Part shown: positions 50,637 through 59,523 of the stretch, piece after piece
Numbering within the stretch: position 1 is the first letter of the stretch
Layout of the letters: each line of letters opens with the position of its first letter
Source: Solimonas sp.
Lineage (GTDB): Bacteria > Pseudomonadota > Gammaproteobacteria > Nevskiales > Nevskiaceae
DNA: 64,000 bases
NCBI GenBank assembly: GCA_030149365.1
Contig: JASBRP010000010.1
Location: 32,751 to 96,750 of the forward strand
Direction: 5' to 3'
Position numbers and translations under genes: made by a program
The notes under the pieces: model-generated
The model's database searches: none
The model's input: the letters and a program-made list of their open reading frames with translations, nothing else
Told to the model about the DNA's origin: nothing

Positions 50637-50849
50637 ATGAGCAACACCTCCACCGGTACCGTCAAGTGGTTCAATGAAGCCAAGGGCTTCGGCTTCATCA
50701 CCCCGGCCGCCGGCGGCGAAGACCTCTTCGCCCACTTCAAGGAAATCCAGGGCACGGGTTTCAAGACCCTGACCGAAGGCCAGCAGGTCGAGTACGTCGC
50801 TGCCCGCGGCCCGAAGGGCATGCAGGCGACGCGCATTCGCCCGCTCTAA
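50637..50849 (+). CDS. Cold-shock protein (CspA family)
   Basis: [62 protein letters not shown]. Confidence 0.97.
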   Translation: MSNTSTGTVKWFNEAKGFGFITPAAGGEDLFAHFKEIQGTGFKTLTEGQQVEYVAARGPKGMQATRIRPL

Positions 50850-50874
50850 TCCGGTCTTCCGGATTGGAACAAAA

Positions 50875-50900
50875 GACCGCGGCTCTGCCGCGGTTTTTTT
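50875..50900 (+). terminator. Rho-independent terminator after csp gene
   Basis: GACCGCGGctctgCCGCGGTTTTTTT. Confidence 0.85.
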
Positions 50901-50999
50901 ATGCGCGGTGGGTTTTGGGGATTCCCTGGAGAAGTCATGATCGGCTGCGGGGCTATCACTACACTGCAGCCTGGCCCGGATGCTTGCGGCTGTAGGCCT

Positions 51000-51080
51000 C
51001 GTTACGGAATCGGCCTGAACCTCGTTTGATGGAGCCCCCTCTCTCCAACCTCTCTCCCACGAGGGGAGAGAGGCTTAAGA
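51000..51080. repeat. Intergenic repeat copy (CTCTCTCCCACGAGGGGAGAGAGG family)
   Basis: AGCCCCCTCTCTCCAACCTCTCTCCCACGAGGGGAGAGAGGCTTAAGA; near-identical copy at 53349-53396. Confidence 0.8.
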
Positions 51081-51122
51081 GGCCCCCCTTACCTCTTAGA
51101 AACGAGGAAGGGGGTTCAAGGA

Positions 51123-51162
51123 CAAACAAGAAGGGGCGGCCCTGGCCGCCCCTTCTTGTTTG
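51123..51162 (-). terminator. Long perfect inverted repeat, likely terminator for MaoC-like gene
   Basis: CAAACAAGAAGGGGCGGCC-ct-GGCCGCCCCTTCTTGTTTG, 19-bp perfect arms. Confidence 0.7.
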
Positions 51163-51190
51163 CGGGAATGGCTCCCTAGTACCGCTTCGC

Positions 51191-52357
51191 TTACTTCTTC
51201 GGCAGCTCGATCTCGGCCTTGGCGGTGGCCATGACGGTGCCGAGCTGGTTGGCCATCTTGCAGTCCACCTGCACGATGGGACGGCCCTGCTCGTCCGTGC
51301 GCTTGTCGATGACGGTAGCGGTCATGATGGTGATGTCGCCGGCGAAGGCGGAGCCGCGGTAGTTGGCGCTGGAGTGGACCACGCGGCCCCACTCGCCGGC
51401 CCAGCCGGCGCAGTAGTCGAGGATCCAGGCGCCCATGGAGGCGCCGTAGCCGTAGGCGCGCGGCATGCCGATGGTGCGGGCCCATTCGGGGAACAGGTGG
51501 CCGCGCGAGGGGCCGTAGTAGGCGCCGTCGGTGAGCTCGGGGTTCTGGCGCTCCATGACGGGGTCGTTCTCGTGGCCGGCCATGTCCTTGGTGAAGCCGA
51601 GGGCTTCCAGGTCCAGGTCGGTGCGGCGGTGCATGCTGCCCCAGATGGTGAAGAGGTAGGCGCGCCACTCGGTGGCGAAGCTGGCGATGCTGTGCGGCCC
51701 GAAGATGCGGACCGGCAGGACGTCGCCGACGCTGACGTCGTCCCACCAGCGCTTGCCGTGGCCGAGGTCGTGCAGGGTCTGCACGTATTCGAACTTCCTG
51801 GTCTCGAGCTCTTCGATCTGTTCGCGCGTCCACACCGGGTCTTCGGTGGCGGTGAGCGAGCCCATCTCGCGGGCGAGGTCGGCGCGGTAGCGGATGCTGG
51901 TGGAGCGCTGGGTGGCGATCTTCTCGTTGCGCTCGTTGTAGTAGACGTTGTCGCCGCGCTGGAAGCAGGTGGGACCGGCGAACTTGGTTTCCTTGACGGC
52001 GTAGTCCAGGGGGACGCGCTCGTTGCGGATGAGGTCTCCGGCGAAGACTCGGGGGCCGTGGAACCACCACTCGTCGCCACCGAAGATCAGGTGGGAGTTG
52101 GGGATGGTGCCGACGCAGCAGGGCGCGGCGCCGTGGCCGTCGTCGGTGGCGACGGGGAAGGACTGCGGCGCGATGAGGCGGCCGAAGCGGCTTTCCAGGG
52201 CGAAGTCGTCGTCGTAGTGCAGGCGGTTGGGGTAATGCATGCCCTGCGCCCAGCGACGGATGTCGTTGGGGGCCACGGGGTCACGCGTGCGGCCCGGCTG
52301 CATGGGCTTGCCGAGGTAGCGGTCGATATCGGAACAGTCGAGGGTCTTGTCGGTCAT
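51191..52357 (-). CDS. MaoC-like / FAS1-like dehydratase domain protein
   Basis: MTDKTLDCSDIDRYLGKPMQPGRTRDPVAPNDIRRWAQGMHYPNRLHYDD...GGDEWWFHGPRVFAGDLI; the ORF extension to 52723 is antisense to the SDR gene. Confidence 0.8.
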   Translation of the reverse strand: MTDKTLDCSDIDRYLGKPMQPGRTRDPVAPNDIRRWAQGMHYPNRLHYDDDFALESRFGRLIAPQSFPVATDDGHGAAPCCVGTIPNSHLIFGGDEWWFHGPRVFAGDLIRNERVPLDYAVKETKFAGPTCFQRGDNVYYNERNEKIATQRSTSIRYRADLAREMGSLTATEDPVWTREQIEELETRKFEYVQTLHDLGHGKRWWDDVSVGDVLPVRIFGPHSIASFATEWRAYLFTIWGSMHRRTDLDLEALGFTKDMAGHENDPVMERQNPELTDGAYYGPSRGHLFPEWARTIGMPRAYGYGASMGAWILDYCAGWAGEWGRVVHSSANYRGSAFAGDITIMTATVIDKRTDEQGRPIVQVDCKMANQLGTVMATAKAEIELPKK

Positions 52358-52374
52358 GGGCGGCTGCGCGCGGC

Positions 52375-53118
52375 TTAGTTGGAGTAACGGCCGCCGTTGA
52401 CGCTCAGCGTGTGGCCGGTGATGTAGCCGGCTTCGTCGGAGGCGAGGAAGGCGATGGCGGCGGCCATGTCCTCCGGCTTGCCGGCGCGCTTCATCGGCGA
52501 GGCGGCGGCGATCATGTCGACCTTGTCCTTGAGGCTTTCGCGCAGCATCGGCGTGTCGACGAAGCCGGGTGGGACGTTGTTGACGGTGATGCCGGTGGGC
52601 GCGAGTTCCTGCGCCAGCGACTTGGTGAAGGCGATGACGCCGCCCTTGGAGGCGGAGTAATGCACCATGGTGGCGGCGCCGGACTGGGCGCTGGAGGACG
52701 AGACGTTGACGATGCGGCCCCACTTGGCGGCGAGCATGTCGGGCAGCACGGCCTGGGTGCAGAGCAGCACGCTCTTGAGGTTGACCGTCATGATGCGGTC
52801 CCAGAGCTCTTCGGTGATGTCCATGAACGGGGTGAAGGCGGACATGCCGGCGTTGTTGACGAGGATGCCGATGGGGCCGAGCTGTTCGCGGGCGACCTGG
52901 GTGGCGGCGTCGACGTCGGCACGCCTGGAGACGTCAACGCGCGAGGCGATGGCGCGGTGGCCTTCCTTGACCAGGTCGGCAGCGGCGGCCTGGGCGCCGG
53001 CTTCGTTGAGATCCCAGATGGCGACGGCGGCGCCGGCCTGGGCGAGGCGGCGGGCGGCGGCCAGGCCGATGCCCGATGCCGCGCCGGTGACGATGGCGAC
53101 TTTGCCTGCAAGTGACAT
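52375..53118 (-). CDS. Short-chain dehydrogenase/reductase (FabG-like)
   Basis: MSLAGKVAIVTGAASGIGLAAARRLAQAGA; VNNAGMSAF; YSASKGG; ends TGHTLSVNGGRYSN. Confidence 0.95.
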   Translation of the reverse strand: MSLAGKVAIVTGAASGIGLAAARRLAQAGAAVAIWDLNEAGAQAAAADLVKEGHRAIASRVDVSRRADVDAATQVAREQLGPIGILVNNAGMSAFTPFMDITEELWDRIMTVNLKSVLLCTQAVLPDMLAAKWGRIVNVSSSSAQSGAATMVHYSASKGGVIAFTKSLAQELAPTGITVNNVPPGFVDTPMLRESLKDKVDMIAAASPMKRAGKPEDMAAAIAFLASDEAGYITGHTLSVNGGRYSN

Positions 53119-53348
53119 GGCGACCCGCTCCTCCGCGGTGGTTCCGTTAGCTGCCGGAAACTAACGCGCGGACGGAGTTATCGTCAACAGTGTTGTTGAT
53201 TTTTGATCTGGGCGGCAGTGGCGAGGCGTCTGGAACCGCAGAGCCGGGGCAGGCCCTGCGCGTGCCGGGGCGCTGCTCCCGGCTTCGCCATGCGGAGCCG
53301 GGCTACTGTTGGTCCGGGTTGCGAATAGGCCTGGGACGGGTTTGACGT

Positions 53349-53396
53349 AGCCCCCTCTCTCCAACCTCTCTCCCACGAGGGGAGAGAGGCTCAAGA
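53349..53396. repeat. Intergenic repeat copy matching 51033-51080
   Basis: AGCCCCCTCTCTCCAACCTCTCTCCCACGAGGGGAGAGAGGCTCAAGA. Confidence 0.8.
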
Positions 53397-53411
53397 CGTA
53401 CCACGGTCACC

Positions 53412-53477
53412 CGGCAACTGCTCCTGCGTTCGAGGGCATGGATGCCCGAGGTAGGGCAACGCATGGAGCAGTTGCCG
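53412..53477. repeat. Composite head-to-head copy of a 46-bp intergenic element
   Basis: CGGCAACTGCTCCTGCGTT followed by reverse complement of the element found at 24145-24190 and 61028-61073. Confidence 0.75.
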
Positions 53478-53543
53478 AGCCCTATCTTCGGCATCCATGT
53501 CCTCGCAACCTCGTTGCCACCTGGGGAGAGAGACCCCGGACGG

Positions 53544-53951
53544 CTAGAGGTGCCGCACTTCCTTGGGTGCATGCCACCAGTCGTTGTCGCGGCCGTTGCT
53601 GTAGCCCACCGGAGCTTCGGCGAGCGTGCTGGGGTCCAGGTCGTCCAGGCAGGCGAGGTTGATGGCGACGAAGGGACCGCCCATTTCCTCGATGTGGCCG
53701 CGGCCGAAGGAGTGTAGCCCGCAGTTGCCGCAGAACAGGTGATGCACGCTCTGGGTGTTGAACTGATAGTCGCGCAGGGCGTCTTCGCCGGCCAGCAGGC
53801 GGAAGGCTTCGGGCTTGATGGTGGCGCCCCACATGCGCTGCTTGGCGCAGATGGAGCAGTTGCACTTGCCGGTGCCGGCGGCGAGGTCGATGTCGGCCTC
53901 GAAGCGAACGGTGCCGCAGTGACAGGAGCCGTGGTAGGTGGTGGTGGGCAT
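53544..53951 (-). CDS. GFA (glutathione-dependent formaldehyde-activating) family protein
   Basis: MPTTTYHGSCHCGTVRFEADID...GKCNCSICAKQRMWGA...HHLFCGNCGLHSFGRG: CxC/CxxC zinc motifs. Confidence 0.93.
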   Translation of the reverse strand: MPTTTYHGSCHCGTVRFEADIDLAAGTGKCNCSICAKQRMWGATIKPEAFRLLAGEDALRDYQFNTQSVHHLFCGNCGLHSFGRGHIEEMGGPFVAINLACLDDLDPSTLAEAPVGYSNGRDNDWWHAPKEVRHL

Positions 53952-53961
53952 GGCGAGGTCC

Positions 53962-54594
53962 TCAGGCGGCCTGCTGCTGGGCGAGCAGCTTGGCGTCGAA
54001 CTCGGCGGCGCGCTGGATCGCAGGGCGGTCGCAGACGCGGGCGGCGTATTGCTCGAAGACCGGCAGCTTGGGTACGGCACCGACCATCATGGTCCAGCGC
54101 AGGGCGGTGCCCCAGAGCACGTCGGCGGCGGTGAAGCGCTCGCCCAGCAGCCAGGGCCCTTTCTCCAGTTGCTGGGCCACCGTGTTGATGACGGTGTCGT
54201 AGTCGCCGTAGGGCGAGCCGCTGGGAACCGGCGGGGTGTGTTGGTTGAGCTTGTCGACGATGGCAGGCTCGAAGCAGGCGGCGTAGAACGCGAGCCAGCG
54301 CAGGTAGGGGCCGCGCAGGGCGTCGCCGATGGCGGGCGCCAGACCCTTTTCCGGATAGAGATCGGCCAGGTAGAGCGTGATGGCGATGCGCTCGGTGACC
54401 AGGGCGCCGTCATGGACGATGGCGGGCACCTTGCCCAGGGGATTGATGGCCAGGTATGCGGGGCCGCGCTGTTCGTTGTTTTTGAGGTCCAGCACCTTCA
54501 GCTCGTAGTCCGCACCCAGCTCTTCCATGAGCGCGAGGGTGGAGGCGGAACGGGACTGCGTGGCGTGGAAGAACGTGACCTTGCGATTGCTCAT
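53962..54594 (-). CDS. Glutathione S-transferase family protein
   Basis: MSNRKVTFFHATQSRSASTLALMEELGADYELKVLDLKNNEQRGPAYLAINPLGKVPAIVHDGALVTERIAITLYLADLYPEKGLAP. Confidence 0.93.
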   Translation of the reverse strand: MSNRKVTFFHATQSRSASTLALMEELGADYELKVLDLKNNEQRGPAYLAINPLGKVPAIVHDGALVTERIAITLYLADLYPEKGLAPAIGDALRGPYLRWLAFYAACFEPAIVDKLNQHTPPVPSGSPYGDYDTVINTVAQQLEKGPWLLGERFTAADVLWGTALRWTMMVGAVPKLPVFEQYAARVCDRPAIQRAAEFDAKLLAQQQAA

Positions 54595-54689
54595 GTGAAG
54601 CCTCCTTGGCGATGCGGGTTGTGTTTGGACCGTGGAAATGAGCTTATGGCCAATTGCGGACAGTTTCGGCCCTCGATAGGATCGGTCGC

Positions 54690-55637
54690 ATGTTGACTGC
54701 ATCGTCTCGCCTGCTGCGCCTGATCGCCCTGCTGCAGAGCCGCCGCTACTGGTCCGGCCGGGACCTGAGCGAGCGCCTGGAGGTGGATCCGCGCACGCTG
54801 CGGCGCGACGTGGAGCGGCTGCGCGAGCTGGGCTACCCGGTGAAGGCCTCGGCGGGCGTGGGCGGCGGCTACCAGATGGGTGCGGGCGCGGAAGTGCCGC
54901 CGATGTTGCTGGATGATGATGAGGCGGTGGCCGTGGCGGTGTCGCTGCGGGCGGCGATGGCGAGCGTGGCGGGCATCGAGGAGACGGCAATGCGGCTGCT
55001 GGCGAAGATGGACCAGTTGCTGCCGGCGCGGCTGCGGCGGCGGGCCAGCGCGCTGCATGCGGTGACGATCTCGCTGCGTAGCGGCGAACCGATGGCGGAT
55101 GCGGACATGCTGACGCGCAGCGCGGCGGCCTGCCGCGACCAGGAGTGCCTGCAGTTCGGCTACCGCGACCGCGGCGGGCGCGTGACGCAGCGGCGCGTGG
55201 AGCCGATGCGCCTGGCCAATGCGGGGCGGCGCTGGTACCTGGTGGCCTGGGACCTGCAGCGCGGCGACTGGCGCACGTTCCGAAGCGACCGCATGAGCGG
55301 GCCGCTGGTGACAGGGGCGCGGTTCACGCCGCGCACGCCGCCGATGGACCTGGCGGAGTACGTGAAGCGGGCGATCTCGTTTGCGCCTTTCGAGTACCAG
55401 CTGCGCATCCGCCTGAAGGGGTCGATGCAGGAGATGGCGCAGCGCCTGCCGCCCTGGGCGGGTGTGCTGGAGCACGAGAGCGAGACGAGCTGCGTCCTGG
55501 CTACCGGTGCGGACAGCGTGGAGGCGATGGCGGCGCAGCTGATGTTTGCCCGCGACTTCGAGCTGGTGGAGCGGCCGGACTGGTTGCCGGAGTTGCAGCG
55601 GACCATTGCGCGGCTCGCCGGGCGTGTGGCGATGTAG
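54690..55637 (+). CDS. HTH/WYL-domain transcriptional regulator (YafY-like)
   Basis: SSRLLRLIALLQSRRYWSGRDLSERLEVDPRTLRRDVERLRELGYPV; WYL-like region RRWYLVAWDLQRGDWRTFRSDRM. Confidence 0.93.
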   Translation: MLTASSRLLRLIALLQSRRYWSGRDLSERLEVDPRTLRRDVERLRELGYPVKASAGVGGGYQMGAGAEVPPMLLDDDEAVAVAVSLRAAMASVAGIEETAMRLLAKMDQLLPARLRRRASALHAVTISLRSGEPMADADMLTRSAAACRDQECLQFGYRDRGGRVTQRRVEPMRLANAGRRWYLVAWDLQRGDWRTFRSDRMSGPLVTGARFTPRTPPMDLAEYVKRAISFAPFEYQLRIRLKGSMQEMAQRLPPWAGVLEHESETSCVLATGADSVEAMAAQLMFARDFELVERPDWLPELQRTIARLAGRVAM

Positions 55638-55896
55638 CTTTATGGTGCAGCCTGCGACGCGCTGGAACGAACGGCACTTTCGTCAGGAATCAGCGGTATC
55701 AGGCGCCCGACCGACGGCGGCGCCTGCCTCTCTCTGCAGAGGCCAATTCCCATAAACGTGGCACATGGGTTGCTAAATAGATTCCGCATCCAATGACGCA
55801 TGCGGGGTCGCAGGGGAGCTCTCTTCATCGTTGCCATCACGCTCGGCAACTCCCTGTTGTGTATGAGCGAAATCAACCTACGAATGGAGTCATGTC

Positions 55897-56079
55897 ATGG
55901 CAATTCAGGAACTGAGCCGCGCAGAGGTGTCCGTTGTTTCCGGTGGCGCGGGCCTTGTGAGCGGCGTGGTGACCGGTGTGGTCTCGCTGGTCGGCAAGCT
56001 GCTCACCACGCCGCTGGTCACCAGCCTGTTGAGCACCTTGACCAAGGTGACGCGCGGCCTGCTGGGCGGGCTGAGGTAG
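55897..56079 (+). CDS. Double-glycine-leader bacteriocin/microcin-like precursor (60 aa)
   Basis: MAIQELSRAEVSVVSGG|AGLVSGVVTGVVSLVGKLLTTPLVTSLLSTLTKVTRGLLGGLR; GGAG RBS upstream; followed by HlyD, C39-ABC and TolC genes. Confidence 0.75.
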   Translation: MAIQELSRAEVSVVSGGAGLVSGVVTGVVSLVGKLLTTPLVTSLLSTLTKVTRGLLGGLR

Positions 56080-56272
56080 CAGGCAGGCGACGGAGCGGGA
56101 AGGCGGGCCGAGGCGGCTCGACCTTCCCGCGCTGCTCACATATCCCTCGCCGGCCGACCCCGTGTCCGCCGGCAGCATGATCACTCCACCTTGATGGCGT
56201 CCGGCGGCGCGATGTCGTGCCTGCCGCTTGCGCCTGGGTGACTGCGGACATCGGGCGACCCAAGGAGCCGGG

Positions 56273-57373
56273 ATGTCATCCCTTTATCGCAAGGCGGCGC
56301 TGGATGCCCAGGCGACCACTCCGCTGGGCAGGATCATCCTGGTGCAGCCGCCGTCGTTCCGCGTGCTCACGGCGATGGCGCTGTGCTTCGCCGGAATCGT
56401 CGTGGGCTTCCTGTTCTTCGGCGGCTATACGCGGCACAGCACGGTGACGGGGCAGCTATTGCCGGACGCCGGGCTGATCCGCGTGTATGCGCCGCGCGCC
56501 GGCGTGGTGATCGAGCGCCAGGTGCGCGAGAACCAGGCGGTGAAGCCGGGCGACGTGCTGTTCGTGATTTCAGGTGAGCACCCTGCCCGCCTGGGCGGCG
56601 ATGAGCTGCGCGGCCGTTTCGGGCTCGCGGCGGCGGAGCGGGATGACTCACGACTGCTGGTTTCCAAGGCGGCGGAGTTGCGCCGCCAGCTGGAGATCAT
56701 CGATGAGCAGATCGGGAACCAGGTAAGCCGGCTGGAGTTGAGCCGCAAGACGGCCGGCTCCTACCGGGAGCTGCTGGCCCGCAAGTACATCTCGGCGGAG
56801 CAGTTGCAGCAGAAGCAGGAGGACCTGCTGGACCAGCAGGCACGCCTGCAGGCATTGGAGCGGGAGCGCGTGGCACTGACACACGAGTTGGGCACGCAGT
56901 ACCAGGTGATCACGGCGACGCAGGCCGGCGTGGCCACGGCGGTGAATGCGGACGTGGGCCAGGCGACCGATGGGCAGCGGCCGATGCTGAGTATCGTGCC
57001 CGAGGGTTCGCGGCTGCAGGCGACGCTGTTCGCGCCCAGCCGCGCGGTGGGTTTCGTGCGCGCGGGCGACCGCGTGCGGCTGCGCTACCCGGCGTATCCC
57101 TACCAGAAGTTCGGCCATCACGGCGGCGTGGTGGACTGGGTTTCGAGGACGGCGGTGGCGCCCTCGGATATCGCGGCGTTGGGACCGCAGCCGCCCGGCA
57201 CGGAACCGCTGTACGAAATCCGCGTGAGCCTGGACCGCCAGGTGGTGACGGCCTATGGCCGCCGCCAGGCGCTGCAGTCGGGCATGGTGGTGGAGGCGGA
57301 CCTGCTGCAGGAACGCCGGCGACTCTATGAGTGGGTGCTGGCGCCGCTGTTCACGCTCTCGGGGAGGGTGTAG
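56273..57373 (+). CDS. HlyD-family periplasmic adaptor (bacteriocin secretion)
   Basis: One N-terminal TM (VLTAMALCFAGIVVGFLFFGGY), STVTGQLLPDAGLIRVYAPRAGVVIERQVRENQAVKPGDVLFVIS. Confidence 0.92.
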   Translation: MSSLYRKAALDAQATTPLGRIILVQPPSFRVLTAMALCFAGIVVGFLFFGGYTRHSTVTGQLLPDAGLIRVYAPRAGVVIERQVRENQAVKPGDVLFVISGEHPARLGGDELRGRFGLAAAERDDSRLLVSKAAELRRQLEIIDEQIGNQVSRLELSRKTAGSYRELLARKYISAEQLQQKQEDLLDQQARLQALERERVALTHELGTQYQVITATQAGVATAVNADVGQATDGQRPMLSIVPEGSRLQATLFAPSRAVGFVRAGDRVRLRYPAYPYQKFGHHGGVVDWVSRTAVAPSDIAALGPQPPGTEPLYEIRVSLDRQVVTAYGRRQALQSGMVVEADLLQERRRLYEWVLAPLFTLSGRV

Positions 57374-57375
57374 CG

Positions 57376-59523
57376 GTGCTGGATGCCTTGTCGCTCGGCT
57401 GGGGCCGCCGGCTGCCGCTGATGCTGCAGACCGAGGCGGCGGAGTGCGGGCTGGCTTGCCTGGGCATGGTGGCGGGCTATCACGGCTTGCGTACCGACCT
57501 GCGAACGCTGCGGCAGCACTACTCCGTGTCGCTGAAGGGTGCACGCCTGGCGGACATGATGCAGGCGGCCAGCGGCCTGGGGCTGGCCAGCCGCGCGGTG
57601 AAGCTGGAGCTGGAGGATGTGCCGCAATTGCGCCTGCCCTGCATCCTCCACTGGAACTTCAATCACTTCGTGGTGCTGCAGAAGGTCACGGGGCGCCACG
57701 CCACGATCCATGATCCGGCCGTGGGCATCCGGCGGCTGGCGCTGGAGGAATTCTCCGGTGCCTTCACCGGCGTGGCGCTGGAGCTGTGGCCGGCGCCGAG
57801 CTTCGTGCGCGCGGAGACCCGCCAGAAGATCGGTCTGCGCCAGCTGACGGGGGACATCGCGGGGCTCTATCCCGCGCTGGGGCAGGCGCTGCTGCTGGCA
57901 CTGGTGCTGGAGCTGTTCTTCATCGTCAGCCCCTTCCTGCTGCAGTGGGTGGCGGACGAGGTTCTGGTGTCCTCCGACCGCGAACTGCTGAACGTGCTGG
58001 CGCTCGGCTTCGGCCTGATGCTGCTGATGCAGCAGGTGACGACGCTGGTGCGCGGCTGGGTGCTGATGGCGCTGGGTACGAGCCTGAAGCTGCAGTGGCA
58101 TGCCAATGCCTTCACTCACCTGCTGCGCCTGCCGACGCAGTATTTCGAGAAGCGCCACCTGGGGGATGTGGTGTCGCGCTTCGGCTCGATCGATGCGATC
58201 GAGCGGACGCTGACCACGTCGTTCCTGGAGGCGATCCTGGACGGGCTGATGTCGGCGGTGACGCTGGGCCTGATGGCGCTGTACAGCCCGCGCCTGTGCC
58301 TGGTGGCGGTGTCGGCGATGCTGCTGTATGCGCTGGGCCGCTGGCTGTGGTTTGCGCCGTTGCGCCGGGCGACGGAGGAGCAGATCGTCCATGCCGCCAA
58401 GCAGCAGAGCCATTTCCTGGAGACGATGCGCGGCATCCGCACGATCAAGCTGTTCCAGCGACAGGAGGAGCGGCGCTCGCACTGGCTGGGGCTGATGGTG
58501 GAGCAGGTCAACGCGGATCTGCGCTCCAGCAAGATCACGCTGCTGTACCAGTCGCTCAACGGCCTGCTGTTCGGCGCGGGGCACATCCTGGTGATCTGGC
58601 TGGGCGCGCAACTGGTGATGGACCAGCAGTTCACCATCGGCATGCTGCTGGCATTCATCGCCTACAGGACGCAGTTCGATACGCGCGTCGGCGCGCTGAT
58701 CGACCGGTTGATCGAGCTGAGCATGCTGCGCCTGCAGGGCGAACGCCTGGCCGACATCCTGCTGACGCCCGGCGAGTCGACGCGAGGGCAGGCCGGGCTG
58801 GCGGCGCATCAGACAGAAGCCGGCGTGTCCATCGAGGTGCGGAACCTGCGCCTGCGTTATGCGGAGCAGGAGCCTTGGGTTCTGGATGGCGTTTCGTTCC
58901 GGATCGAGCCGGGTGAATGCGTGGCCATCGCCGGGCCTTCGGGCTGCGGCAAGACCTCGCTGGTGGGCGTGCTGCTGGGCCTGCTGCCGGCCTCGGAGGG
59001 CCAGGTGCTGGTGAACGGCCGCGCGCTGGAGCAGCTAGGGCTGGACGAGCTGCGTCGCATCACCGGCTCGGTGCTGCAGGACGATGTGCTGTTCGCGGGG
59101 TCCATCGCCGACAACATCTGCTTCTTCGACGCCCGGCCGGATCGGAGCTGGATAGAGGAATGCGCGCGGTTGGCGGCGATTGCCGACGATATCGACACCA
59201 TGCCGATGGCCTACAACACAATGATCGGCGACATGGGCGCGGCGCTGTCCGGCGGGCAGAAGCAGCGCCTGCTGCTGGCACGCGCGCTGTACAAGCGCCC
59301 GGCCGTGCTGGTGCTGGACGAGGCCACCAGCCATCTGGACCTGGAGCGGGAGCGGCAGGTGAACGAGGCGGTGCGCGCGCTGCGCATCACCCGCATCATC
59401 GTGGCGCACCGACCGCAGACCATCGCGTCGGCGGATCGGGTGATCGTGCTCGCGCAGGGCCGGGTGGCCGACGGCGTGGCGATGCCGATTGCCGAAGCGC
59501 CGCTGGTTGCCGCCCATGGCTGA
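57376..59523 (+). CDS. Peptidase-domain (C39) ABC transporter (CvaB-like PCAT)
   Basis: LPLMLQTEAAECGLACLGMVAGYHG Cys peptidase; ILHWNFNHFVVLQKV His motif; Walker A GPSGCGKTSL; ALSGGQKQRLLLARALYKRPAVLVLDEATSHLD. Confidence 0.95.
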   Translation: MLDALSLGWGRRLPLMLQTEAAECGLACLGMVAGYHGLRTDLRTLRQHYSVSLKGARLADMMQAASGLGLASRAVKLELEDVPQLRLPCILHWNFNHFVVLQKVTGRHATIHDPAVGIRRLALEEFSGAFTGVALELWPAPSFVRAETRQKIGLRQLTGDIAGLYPALGQALLLALVLELFFIVSPFLLQWVADEVLVSSDRELLNVLALGFGLMLLMQQVTTLVRGWVLMALGTSLKLQWHANAFTHLLRLPTQYFEKRHLGDVVSRFGSIDAIERTLTTSFLEAILDGLMSAVTLGLMALYSPRLCLVAVSAMLLYALGRWLWFAPLRRATEEQIVHAAKQQSHFLETMRGIRTIKLFQRQEERRSHWLGLMVEQVNADLRSSKITLLYQSLNGLLFGAGHILVIWLGAQLVMDQQFTIGMLLAFIAYRTQFDTRVGALIDRLIELSMLRLQGERLADILLTPGESTRGQAGLAAHQTEAGVSIEVRNLRLRYAEQEPWVLDGVSFRIEPGECVAIAGPSGCGKTSLVGVLLGLLPASEGQVLVNGRALEQLGLDELRRITGSVLQDDVLFAGSIADNICFFDARPDRSWIEECARLAAIADDIDTMPMAYNTMIGDMGAALSGGQKQRLLLARALYKRPAVLVLDEATSHLDLERERQVNEAVRALRITRIIVAHRPQTIASADRVIVLAQGRVADGVAMPIAEAPLVAAHG

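Noticed and set aside
52358-52723. N-terminal part of ORF 51191..52723
   Set aside because: Out-of-frame reading over the SDR gene; MaoC-like protein starts at MTDKTLDCSD.
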